From NCBI RefSeq assembly GCF_000826545.1, contig NZ_CDME01000006.1, positions 651,063 through 715,062 on the forward strand: DNA of 64,000 nucleotides. Reading direction: 5' to 3'. How positions within the stretch are numbered: the stretch's first letter is position 1; each line of letters starts with the position of its first letter. The position numbers and the translations under genes were made by a program. Shown one piece after another: positions 45,249 to 53,500 of this stretch. The DNA comes from Kibdelosporangium sp. MJ126-NF4. Its GTDB lineage: Bacteria; Actinomycetota; Actinomycetes; Mycobacteriales; Pseudonocardiaceae. The notes under the pieces are model-generated. The model was not told the origin of the DNA, searched no databases, and saw nothing but the letters and a program-made list of their open reading frames with translations.

Positions 45249-46035
45249 CGAACCGCAGGGCCACGAGCAACAGCAACACCGTGGAAAGCATGTACACCAC
45301 GGCGATCGCGTCGACGGTCTGATCGGCGCGGATCCCCGCGCCGCTCTTGGCCGCGTACAGCGCGACCACGAGCGTCTCGCTGTCCGCGCCCGAGGTCAGG
45401 AACGTCAGCTCGAACATGCCGACCGTGCGGACGAGGACCATCACGGCACCGGCGAGGATTCCGGGCAGCAGCAACGGACCGAGCACGCTGACCATGATCC
45501 TGCCGGTGCCCGCGCCGAGTGTGCGCGCGGCATCCTCGACGCGCCGGTCGACCTGTTCGACGAACGGGGTCATGGTCAGCACCACGAAAGGCAGTGACGG
45601 CACCAGATTGGCCAGCACGACACCGGCCATGCTGCCGCCGAGGCCCCATTCGTACAACAATGTGGCCAACGGGATGCCGTACGTGATCGGCGGAACCAGC
45701 AGTGGCAGCAACAACAGCAGGCTGACCACCTTCTTGCCGGGGAAGTCCAGCCGGGCCAGCACGTAGGCGGCGGGAACCCCGAGCAGCACCGAGAACACCA
45801 CCACCAGCACCGCGACCTCGACGGTCACCAGCAGGGTGCTGCCCAGCCCGAACTCCGTCCACGTCTGGTCCCACCAGCGGAACGTGAACCCGTCCGGCAG
45901 CCAGGTGCCCAGCCAGACCGTGCCGAACGAGCTGACGAACACCGCGACGACCAACGCCAGCACGAACACGAGGAACACCGCGACGCCGAACCACGTCAGC
46001 CACGCGCTGGGGGACAGGACGATCCGCCGGTTCAT
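45199..46035 (-). CDS. ABC importer permease (second permease)
   Basis: 278 residues with six membrane helices and the EAA loop (VEDAARTLGAGTGRIMVSVLGPLLLPGI) that contacts the ATPase. It is a PotC/PhnV-like permease of the polyamine, opine, phosphonate and iron importer class. The start ATG overlaps the stop of the first permease by four bases. It is the last gene of a four-gene importer operon, and its end overlaps the convergent GNAT gene. Confidence 0.92.
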   Translation of the reverse strand: MNRRIVLSPSAWLTWFGVAVFLVFVLALVVAVFVSSFGTVWLGTWLPDGFTFRWWDQTWTEFGLGSTLLVTVEVAVLVVVFSVLLGVPAAYVLARLDFPGKKVVSLLLLLPLLVPPITYGIPLATLLYEWGLGGSMAGVVLANLVPSLPFVVLTMTPFVEQVDRRVEDAARTLGAGTGRIMVSVLGPLLLPGILAGAVMVLVRTVGMFELTFLTSGADSETLVVALYAAKSGAGIRADQTVDAIAVVYMLSTVLLLLVALRFVNPTQLVTRVKQEQAG

Positions 46036-46916
46036 CCTTTGCCTCCTGAGGCCGGGCCCCGATACAGCAGCGAGCGCGCGCCGAGCACGAGCACGACGAA
46101 CACCAGTTGCGCGGCGGCGAGCAGCATCGCCACGGCCGAACCCATCGACGGGTCAAGCCGTTCCTGCGCCTCCTGGTAGGCGATCAACGCGAGCACCCGT
46201 GACGAGCCGGACGGGTCGCCCAACAGGACCGCGGACGGGAACACCGAGAACGCCATCACGAAGTTCAGGCAGAGCGTGACGGCCGCGCCGGGCAGCAGCA
46301 ACGGGAGGATCACGTACCGGAACCGTTGCCCCCGCGAGGCGCCGAGCGTCGCGGCGGCCGACTCCAGCGACGGGTCGATACCGGACGCGTACGCCAGCAT
46401 CAGCAGGAACGCGAACGGAAACCCGCTGACCACCAGGGAAAGGAACACGCCAAGCCAGTTGTGGGTGAACCGGACCGGATCGTCGACCAGCCCCAGACCG
46501 AGCAAGGCCTTGTTCAGCCACCCGGACGGGCCGAGCACGTTGAGCATGCCGTCCGCCAGGAACACCGTGCCGAGACTGACCGGGACCACCAGCGCGGCGG
46601 CCAGCAGGCGGCGGCCACGGAACGCCCGTCGCATCCGGACCGCGATCGGCACGGCGGCGGTCACGTTGACGAACGTCGCGGGCACCGCGATCGCGACCGT
46701 GTTGGCCAGGCTGCTGGAGTAGTATGGGTCGGCGAAGAACGCCCGGTAGTTGTCGAACGGGTTGGCGAACCGTTGCGGTGAAAGGGAAAGCTGGACGCCG
46801 AACACGAACGGGTAGACGAACAGCGCCAGCACGACGAGCACCGCGGGCGCCAGCAACAGCAGTCGCAGGTCGACACCGCGCTCGGCCAACCGGAGCCGCA
46901 GAGCCACGGCGGTCAT
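46032..46916 (-). CDS. ABC importer permease (first permease)
   Basis: 294 residues, six membrane helices, with the EAA loop (LESAAATLGASRGQRFRYVILPLLLPG). It is PotB/PhnU-like and pairs with the following permease to form the membrane channel. Start and stop both overlap neighbours by four bases (ATGA), giving tight translational coupling. Confidence 0.92.
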   Translation of the reverse strand: MTAVALRLRLAERGVDLRLLLLAPAVLVVLALFVYPFVFGVQLSLSPQRFANPFDNYRAFFADPYYSSSLANTVAIAVPATFVNVTAAVPIAVRMRRAFRGRRLLAAALVVPVSLGTVFLADGMLNVLGPSGWLNKALLGLGLVDDPVRFTHNWLGVFLSLVVSGFPFAFLLMLAYASGIDPSLESAAATLGASRGQRFRYVILPLLLPGAAVTLCLNFVMAFSVFPSAVLLGDPSGSSRVLALIAYQEAQERLDPSMGSAVAMLLAAAQLVFVVLVLGARSLLYRGPASGGKG

Positions 46917-47926
46917 GACGCGAACACCAGCAGCCGGTCCGGCGCGACACCGACTTTCACCCGATCACCCGGTGCCAGCGCGTCCGGGGAGACGGCGTGC
47001 AGCGCGAGCCCGGACGCGGTCCGGACTTCGAGCAGGAACTGGCGGCCGTGGTACTCCACGACCTCCACGGTGACCTCGATGGTGTTCCGTGTGACGTCCG
47101 CGCGCAGATCGTCGGGTCGGCACATCGCCACCGACGGTCCCTCGACCCGCGCCGTGCTGGTCCAGGTGGCGTCGGCGAACGTGAACGAGCCGGTACCGGG
47201 GATCCGGTTGCGTAACCCCATGAAGTCGGCGACGAACGGTGTGCCCGGCCTGGCGTACAGCTCCTGCGGGGTGCCGATCTGCAGCACACGGCCGTCCTTC
47301 ATCAGCACCAGCCGGTCGGCGAGCGACAGCGCTTCCTCCTGGTCGTGCGTGACGTAGACGGTGGTCAGCCCGAGCTCCTGGTGCAGCCGTTTGATCTCGG
47401 TGCGCATCTCCGTGCGCAGCTTTGCGTCCAAATTGGACAACGGTTCGTCCATCAGGATCAGCGGCGGCCGGAGCACGACCGCCCGCGCGATGGCCACGCG
47501 CTGCTGCTGCCCGCCGGAGAGCTGGCCGGGGTGCGAACGGGCCAGGTGGTCGAGATGGACCAGTTCCAGCGCCTCGCGGACCCGCGTACGGATCTCGTCC
47601 TTGGCGACACCGCGCATCCTCAGTCCGAAAGCGACATTGCGTTCGACCGAGAGGTGGGGGAACAGCGCGTAGTTCTGGAACACCATGCCGAAGCCCCGGC
47701 GTTCGGCGGGAGTGGTGTCCACGCGTTCGCCGTCGAGCGTGATTCGACCGCCCGTCAACGGCAACAGCCCGGCGAGGCAGTTCAACGCGGTCGACTTCCC
47801 GCAGCCGGACGGCCCGAGAAGCGCGACGAACTCGCCCCCGGCGATGGTGAGGCTCAGCCCGTCCAGCGCGGCGACGGAGCCGAAGCTCCTGCTGACGCCG
47901 TCCAGTTCGAGTTCGGTGAGCGGCAC
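46913..47926 (-). CDS. ABC importer ATPase with TOBE domain
   Basis: 337 residues. The GTG start at 47926 shares one base with the stop of the binding-protein gene; the longer frame upstream is a shadow of that gene. Walker A GPSGCGKST is near residue 39, signature LSGGQQQRVAIARA, Walker B LILMDEPLSNLD, and a C-terminal TOBE domain ends in VGVAPDRLLVF. The PotA/UgpC-type layout fits an importer for a small organic or phosphonate/polyamine solute. The precise substrate cannot be told from the ATPase. Confidence 0.94.
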   Translation of the reverse strand: MPLTELELDGVSRSFGSVAALDGLSLTIAGGEFVALLGPSGCGKSTALNCLAGLLPLTGGRITLDGERVDTTPAERRGFGMVFQNYALFPHLSVERNVAFGLRMRGVAKDEIRTRVREALELVHLDHLARSHPGQLSGGQQQRVAIARAVVLRPPLILMDEPLSNLDAKLRTEMRTEIKRLHQELGLTTVYVTHDQEEALSLADRLVLMKDGRVLQIGTPQELYARPGTPFVADFMGLRNRIPGTGSFTFADATWTSTARVEGPSVAMCRPDDLRADVTRNTIEVTVEVVEYHGRQFLLEVRTASGLALHAVSPDALAPGDRVKVGVAPDRLLVFAS

Positions 47927-49149
47927 TACTTGCGCACCTTGCTCGCGCCGATCTCCCTGTCCCACCGCTCGAACGCCGCGACCATGGTGGTGGCGTCCAA
48001 CGGGGTCTCGATCGGATTGCCTGCGATCAGCGACTCGTACTCCGGGCGGCCGAACTCGGCGATGGTCTGCTGTGACTCGGCCGGTGCCATCGACAGCGGC
48101 ACGTCCTTGACCGCCGGTCCCGGGTAGAAGTAGCCCTGGTCGTAGGTCTGCGCCTGCGCCTGCTTGGTGTGCATGTACTTCATCAGCTCGTAGAGCACGT
48201 ACCGCTTCTCCGGCGACACGCCCTTGGGCACGGCCATGTACTGCGCGTCGGCGACCCAGTGGAAGCCTTGCAGCGCGGCGGTTCTCATCTCCTTGGGCAC
48301 CTGGCCCAGCGCACGCGGGTTGATGTCCCACCCGGTGGTGGACACCACGATGTCCCTGGTGCCCTGTGCGAGTTCCTTCATCACCGCGGACGTGCCGGAC
48401 GGGTAGTACTCGATGTGTTTGCCGAGTTCGGCGAGATACGCCCAGGTCTTGTCCCACCCGGCCGTCGGGTCCTTCGGGTTGCTGTCCCCGAGCAGGTAGG
48501 GCAGGCCCATCAGGAAGGTCCGGCCGGGCCCGGAGTTGGCAGGGCGGGCGTACATCAGCTTGTTCGGATTGGCCCTGGCCCACTCGAGCAGTTCCTGCGC
48601 GGTCCTCGGCGGGCTGGGCACCTTCGCCGGGTTGTACTCGACCAGCGGGCCGGACGGGTAGTAGACCACGACGATCCCGTTGCCGTCGGCCAGTTTCTGC
48701 ATCCGCTGCGCGGGTTCAAGCAGCGCCGACTCGAAATCGCCGAGCACCGGCCTGGCGTTGTCGGCTGCCTTCTCCCACAGGCCTTTCGACGCACCGGCGG
48801 CGAGCGCGTCGGTGCCGGTGAGCACCATGTCGATCTCGACGCGGCCCGCCTTCTGCTGCGCGTCGATCTTGCCGGGCAGTTCCGGTGCCGTCGACCGGGT
48901 GAACTCGACGCTCGCGACGAGGTCCTTGTGCTCGTCCCGGAACGTCTCGATGGCCTTCTGGGTGAGCTGCAGGTTTCCGGCCACGTCGGCGATCGTGAGC
49001 CTGACCGGCTGGCTGGGCCTGGCGACCGGTTGCGCGCCGCCAGTCTGCTGTTGCTGCTGCGCAACGGGCTGTTTCAGCTCCGGAGCACCGCAGGAGGTGG
49101 CTAACAGTGCGGTGCAGCAGCTGACGACCAGTAACAGCTTCGTCCTCAT
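47926..49149 (-). CDS. ABC importer substrate-binding lipoprotein
   Basis: 407 residues. ATG at 49149 has GAGGAG upstream; it gives a lipoprotein signal (LLVVSCCTALLATSCGAP, lipobox Cys20). The mature protein is a two-lobe periplasmic-binding fold of the type-2 class (IADVAGNLQLTQKAIETF and VSTTGWDINPRALGQVPKEM), related to polyamine, 2-aminoethylphosphonate and iron binding proteins. It is the first gene of the importer operon and is preceded by an inverted repeat that may be an operator. Confidence 0.9.
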   Translation of the reverse strand: MRTKLLLVVSCCTALLATSCGAPELKQPVAQQQQQTGGAQPVARPSQPVRLTIADVAGNLQLTQKAIETFRDEHKDLVASVEFTRSTAPELPGKIDAQQKAGRVEIDMVLTGTDALAAGASKGLWEKAADNARPVLGDFESALLEPAQRMQKLADGNGIVVVYYPSGPLVEYNPAKVPSPPRTAQELLEWARANPNKLMYARPANSGPGRTFLMGLPYLLGDSNPKDPTAGWDKTWAYLAELGKHIEYYPSGTSAVMKELAQGTRDIVVSTTGWDINPRALGQVPKEMRTAALQGFHWVADAQYMAVPKGVSPEKRYVLYELMKYMHTKQAQAQTYDQGYFYPGPAVKDVPLSMAPAESQQTIAEFGRPEYESLIAGNPIETPLDATTMVAAFERWDREIGASKVRK

Positions 49150-49243
49150 GGCTCTCCTCACGGCCCGCCGACGCCGCGTGACGCCAGTCACATCACCACG
49201 CAGGATCATGGCCATGCGTTCGGTCTCACGTCAAGAGATACAT

Positions 49244-49265
49244 CGGATGAATACGTTTTCATCCG
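49244..49265. promoter_or_regulatory. inverted repeat upstream of the ABC importer operon
   Basis: CGGATGAA-TACGTT-TTCATCCG lies 95-116 bases before the lipoprotein start codon. Its size and symmetry fit a GntR- or LacI-type operator for substrate-dependent control of the importer. No cognate regulator gene is adjacent. Confidence 0.5.
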
Positions 49266-49334
49266 TTACAGACACTACGGACCACCGGCGGCCCGGTCCA
49301 GCCCGGCCGCGCCGGGGAAGGACGCGAATAATCG

Positions 49335-49364
49335 TTGGACCGGCCCGAGGGAATGCGTCATAGT
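49335..49364 (+). promoter_or_regulatory. promoter of the leader ORF and tRNA-Arg unit
   Basis: TTGGAC (49335-49340) and CATAGT (49359-49364), spacing 18, a good actinobacterial housekeeping-type promoter. Transcription would run into the small leader ORF, the terminator-like hairpin and tRNA-Arg. Confidence 0.6.
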
Positions 49365-49398
49365 AATCCCTGTCAACGACAGGAAGGAGGGAAGCGAA

Positions 49399-49473
49399 AT
49401 GAACGCTTGGCGTTCCGCGGAAGACGACCGTGACATGTGCTTCCGCGCAGGTCAGGATGGCTCTCCACGCTGA
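49399..49473 (+). CDS. 24-residue leader ORF before tRNA-Arg
   Basis: Encodes MNAWRSAEDDRDMCFRAG followed by QDGSPR, with an excellent RBS (AGGAAGGAGGG, eight bases before ATG) and a promoter 35 bases upstream. Its stop codon lies inside a nine-bp hairpin (49466-49490), followed by the terminator-like hairpin. All four Arg codons are CGT or CGC, the codons read by the downstream tRNA-Arg(ACG). It could be an attenuator leader or a small translated sORF. Confidence 0.5.
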   Translation: MNAWRSAEDDRDMCFRAGQDGSPR

Positions 49474-49490
49474 GGGAATAGCTCAGCGTG
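49466..49490 (+). other. hairpin overlapping the end of the leader ORF
   Basis: CACGCTGAG / CTCAGCGTG with loop GGAATAG. The leader stop codon (TGA at 49471-49473) is in the 5' arm, so a ribosome finishing the leader would melt this stem. Confidence 0.7.
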
Positions 49491-49492
49491 CG

Positions 49493-49537
49493 AGAGCCGC
49501 CGATCGGGTTCCCGATTCGGCGGCTCTTTTCTTTTTT
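49493..49537 (+). terminator. terminator-like hairpin with U-tract directly before tRNA-Arg
   Basis: Stem AGAGCCGCCGATCGGG / CCCGA-T-TCGGCGGCTCT (one bulge, two-base loop) followed by TTTCTTTTTT. The tRNA starts two bases after the U-tract. The layout is the same as before tRNA-Asn at 42829, with the shared core AGCCGCC/GGCGGCT. Confidence 0.85.
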
Positions 49538-49539
49538 CC

Positions 49540-49613
49540 GTCCTCGTAGCTCAGCTGGACAGAGCGCGGCGCTACGAACGCCGAGGTCCGAGGTTCGAGT
49601 CCTCGCGAGGACG
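49540..49613 (+). tRNA. tRNA-Arg (ACG)
   Basis: A complete cloverleaf: acceptor GTCCTCG/CGAGGAC, D stem GCTC/GAGC, anticodon stem CGGCG/CGCCG with loop CTACGAA (anticodon ACG at 49574-49576, read as ICG), T stem CGAGG/CCTCG, discriminator G. CCA is not encoded. Confidence 0.96.
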
Positions 49614-49660
49614 CTGCCCGGCACGGCGGGTGTGTGGAGCAACATGTGTGGGGTGCTGGT

Positions 49661-49688
49661 GGGGGACGGACCCGTGCGTCCGTCCCCC
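49661..49688. terminator. hairpin between tRNA-Arg and the HEAT gene
   Basis: GGGGGACGGAC (49661-49671) / GTCCGTCCCCC (49678-49688) with a six-base loop. It lies between convergent units and can end both the tRNA transcript and the minus-strand toxin/immunity transcript. Confidence 0.8.
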
Positions 49689-49705
49689 CACACAAAACCA
49701 CCGGC

Positions 49706-50506
49706 TCAGCCGAGCCGCTTCAACGCCTTCTTGGCCTGTGTCCGCACATTCCAGTCCTCGCTGTGCAGCGCACGCTCCAGGTGCGGCTTCGCAGGCAAGT
49801 GCCTGATCCGCCCCAACGCCTCGATGGCGGCGGGAGCGACGGTCGGGTCGTCGAGCAGCCCGAGCAAGACATCGGGGACACGTTCGTCCTTGGTCTTCGG
49901 CAGCTGCGCCACGATCCCGGCCCGGCCCTCACCCTGGCCGCGATCAAGCGCGATCTCGATGTATTCGTCGGACACCGATGGATCAGTGAAGGCACCGAGC
50001 ACGAGTCCCAACCGTCCTCGCATGACCACGTTGGTGAACGGTGAGTCCTGCGGGGTGTCGCGGAAGAGGGGTACGAGCACCGGCCGGGCCAGTGGCTTGG
50101 CGAAGCCGTACGACACCGCGTTCAGGATGTCGAGCGCCAGCGGCGGGTAGCTCACCCTGGGCAGCCAGTCCACCAGCGCCGGTACCGCTACGCGGTAGTC
50201 GATCCGTTTCCTTCCGACCGGCGGTCCGAAGTTCAGCTCCAACTGATAGAGGTGCTGAACCACCTGCACGGGAAGGCCAAGCCGGGCGAGATCGGCCAGA
50301 ACGCCGGACGCGGCCTGGTGGTAGTCCCGCTGCGCACCTGTGAGTCGCGAGTCCTCGGCATCCCGCTCGACATCGTCGTTGACCACCCGCTCGACGATTT
50401 CCCTGTGCGTCATGCCTTCGCTACGGGTCCAGGCCCCGCGTCGGCGGGGCCTGGACAGCTCTTCGTAGTACCGCCGGATCTGGGCGGCCTGGTGCTCTGG
50501 CGTCAC
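49706..50506 (-). CDS. HEAT-repeat protein, likely immunity protein of the upstream toxin
   Basis: 266 residues, all helical. The last 120 residues hold HEAT/PBS-lyase-like repeats (VLLGLLDDPTVAPAAIEALG and KPHLERALHSEDWNVRTQAK). There is no signal peptide, so it acts in the cytoplasm. It begins 25 bases after the end of a polymorphic toxin gene, the standard place for the immunity partner, and HEAT-like folds are a known immunity class. The GTG start at 50506 has only a distant GAGGAG; ATG at residue 32 is an alternative. The immunity role is inferred from position and fold. Confidence 0.75.
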   Translation of the reverse strand: MTPEHQAAQIRRYYEELSRPRRRGAWTRSEGMTHREIVERVVNDDVERDAEDSRLTGAQRDYHQAASGVLADLARLGLPVQVVQHLYQLELNFGPPVGRKRIDYRVAVPALVDWLPRVSYPPLALDILNAVSYGFAKPLARPVLVPLFRDTPQDSPFTNVVMRGRLGLVLGAFTDPSVSDEYIEIALDRGQGEGRAGIVAQLPKTKDERVPDVLLGLLDDPTVAPAAIEALGRIRHLPAKPHLERALHSEDWNVRTQAKKALKRLG

Positions 50507-50531
50507 ACCGGAGATGACGATCTCTCCTCGA

Positions 50532-53500
50532 TCACGGGATCAACCTCGACAGGATAATCCGGCCTGCCGCAATCTCCCGCTTCAACGGCTTCGAGAGCGT
50601 CGTGCCGTTGCCGACCCGCACGACCAACCTGAACATGTACGGCGGGTTCTGTGCTTGCGCGAGGTCGAGATAGTCGCGCAACTGTCTGGTCAGTCGCTGG
50701 TACCGGACGTTCTTGACCTCACTGACCCGCTTCATGTCCACGTTGAACTCATCCGGGATGCGCCTGCGGCCGTTGACGACGTAGGTGGTGGTGTTCTTCG
50801 TGATGTTGGCAGCCTGCTCACCCGCTTGACCCAGCGCGCAGACCTTGGCTCCACCGGAGTTGTGGACCAGTAGGGCGTCGGCGCCCGCGACAACGTAGAA
50901 GGTGTGAATGCCGTCGACCGTCAGGTTGTAGACGTCACGAACGTCCGTCCACGGATGCGTTGCCGTGACAGTGACGTAGTGGCCGTCGGGGAGCCGCAGC
51001 TTGTCGGTCGGCTTGATCTCCTTGGCGAGTTTCCACTCGCCGGGATCAACCACCCAGAACGGGTGCTCGCTGGTCGACTCGACCTGACCGCCCGGCACCG
51101 AGATGGTGATCAGGTTCTTGCTGCCGCTCCCGGTGATGACATCCAGGACCGGACGCCCCTCGGTCACACCGGTCTGCGGATCCGAGGCGAGTACGCGGTC
51201 GCCGACGTGAACGCCCTTGATCGGCTTGCGAGTCCCGTCCGCCATCAGCACAGGCGTGTCCGCTGTGAAGCTGTTCGGCGCGCACGGCCTCCTGATCATC
51301 TGGAAAACGTCCTCGATGATCCCGCGCAGTCGCTGAACGGTGGATCTCGCCGCGGCGACGGCATGCCGGAACGGACCGATGCCACGGACGATCTTGAAGA
51401 GAGCGGAACCGATTTCGGGCAGTTTGAGCGCGGCCTTCAGCAGTTTGAGCGGGCCGAGCAGGTTGACGAGGGTCCAGATGCAGCCGCCGATGTCGCCTTC
51501 GGTGAAGCACTTCTTCGCGTCCGGCCACCCGACCAGGTCGAGGAACACCTGGCCGCCCTGCTCTATGACGAAGTCCAGGATGTCCCTGCCCTGGTCCCGC
51601 TGAGCGTTGCGGTAGTTGGCGGCTTCCTCGTCACCCTCGGCGTCCCGCAGTACGTCCTCGTCGCTGGTCAGCGGTTCTTCGTCGTAGTCAGGGTCGTCGC
51701 CCGTCGGTGGTGATCCGCCGCCATTGGCCAGGTCCTGCTTGCGCTGGTCATCCTCCTGCCGTCGTTGTTCCTGCTCTTGACGGAGTTTGTCGGCAGCGAT
51801 CCTGGCGGCATCGGCCGCCGCCTTCGCGGCCTCCGCTGCGCTCTTTCCAGCGGCAATCGCGTCCGCGCGCGCACGCTCCGCCGCCGCGTAGGCCTCGTCG
51901 GCGTAGGCACGAGCCTTCTCGGCGGACGCCTGTGCCTGTGCGGATGACTTGGCGGCTGCCTGTGCGGATGCTTGCGCTGTTGCCGCGGCCTCCTGTGCGA
52001 TCTTCGCGGATTGTGCGGCCTGGTCAGCGGATTGTTGCGCCTGGGTCGCGGAGTTCCTGGCCTGTTCGGCGTACTGCTGCGCCTGGGTGGCGCTGTCGCG
52101 CGCGGCCTGCGCCCACTGTGCGGCTTCCTGTGCCGCGCCACGGGCGATCGCCGCTGCCTCCAACGCCTGCGCCGCGCTGATCTTCGCCTCGGCAGCCGAC
52201 ATGGCCGCGCCCGCGAGATAGGTGTTGATGTTGGCGACATGGGAGGCTGTGTCAGCGTCACGTTGACGAGCCGTGTGCACCTTGGTCTGCAGGAAGTCCC
52301 GCAGGTACGTGGCTGGGCCGGACAACGCGGCCTGCGCGACGGCCTTGACCTCAGGCCCGCCCGCGCTGAGCATCTGCGTGACTGTGACGCGGTCGTCTTC
52401 CTCTTGCGCGGCGGGGTGACCGGTCTTCAGAAAGTCACGTAGTGCCTGGACGCTGCCGTTGTTCAGCGCGGCGTTACCGGCTGCCTTGACGCGTGGCCCA
52501 GCGCCGTTGAGCAGTTGGACGACCTTGATGCGGTACTCATCGGCTCTGATCTCGTGCTGCCCGATGTCCAGGAACTGCTTGACCTGTGTCCAGGAACCGT
52601 TCAACGCGGTGATCGCCGCCTGCCGCATCGCGGGCACCGTGGTGGAGTCGGCGATGTAGCTGACGCTGGCGCGGTCGTCGGACTCGGTCGCGTTGTCCAG
52701 TCCGATATGGATGAACTCCTTGACATCCGCCTCGGTACCTGCCAGCGCATCCTCGGCTGCCGTCTTGAGCCACGCGCCACCGGTGAAGACCAGACGTGCG
52801 GATACCTTGCGGCCGTTGGCGATCACTACTTCCGGGGGTGTCGCTGGATTGCGTGCCTCGGCGATCAGCCGAGCTGTCTCGGCTTCCAGCTTGGCTTGTT
52901 CGCCCGCTTCCCAGTCCTGCCTTGCCTTGCGTTCCTCCTCGGCCAGCAGTGCCTGGTCGGCGTCGGCGACGGCCTGAGCCTGTTGCGCGACGAGCCGTTC
53001 GGTGTCGGTCTTGCGTGTGATCTCGCTGATTCGACGGGCCTTGTCCGACGCGCGGCTGGCTTCGTCGGAGGCCTGCTGTGCCCGCGCGGCGTGTTGTGCC
53101 GCGATGTCTGCCTGGCCTGCGGCCTCTCCAGCATGTCTGAAGGCGTTGTCCGCCTGGGCAGCGGCATTCTCAGCATGGACAGCGGCCTGGTTCGCGGCGT
53201 CACGAGCCTCGAACGCCGCAGCCGCTGCCTCGTTGGCGATGGCCTGCACCACGTTCGCCGCGCGGGTCGCCTCGTCCGCCGCTCGTTTGGCATTGGCAGC
53301 GGCACGTTCTGCTTCGTCTGCCTTGGCGCCTGCTTCTTTGGCGTAGCCACCCGCTTGTTTGGCAGCGTTCGACGCCGCGATGGCTTCTTGACCCGCCCGT
53401 GCGGCGGCGACAGCGGCCGCGCCGGCCGCCTGTGCTGCCTGCCCTGCTGCCTGTGCTGCCTGGGCGGCCATCTTGGCGCCCTCTGCGACGGCCTTGGCAT

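Noticed and set aside
46913..48583. 556-residue version of the ABC ATPase
   Set aside because: The first 219 codons lie inside the binding-protein gene in another frame; the true start overlaps that gene's stop by one base.
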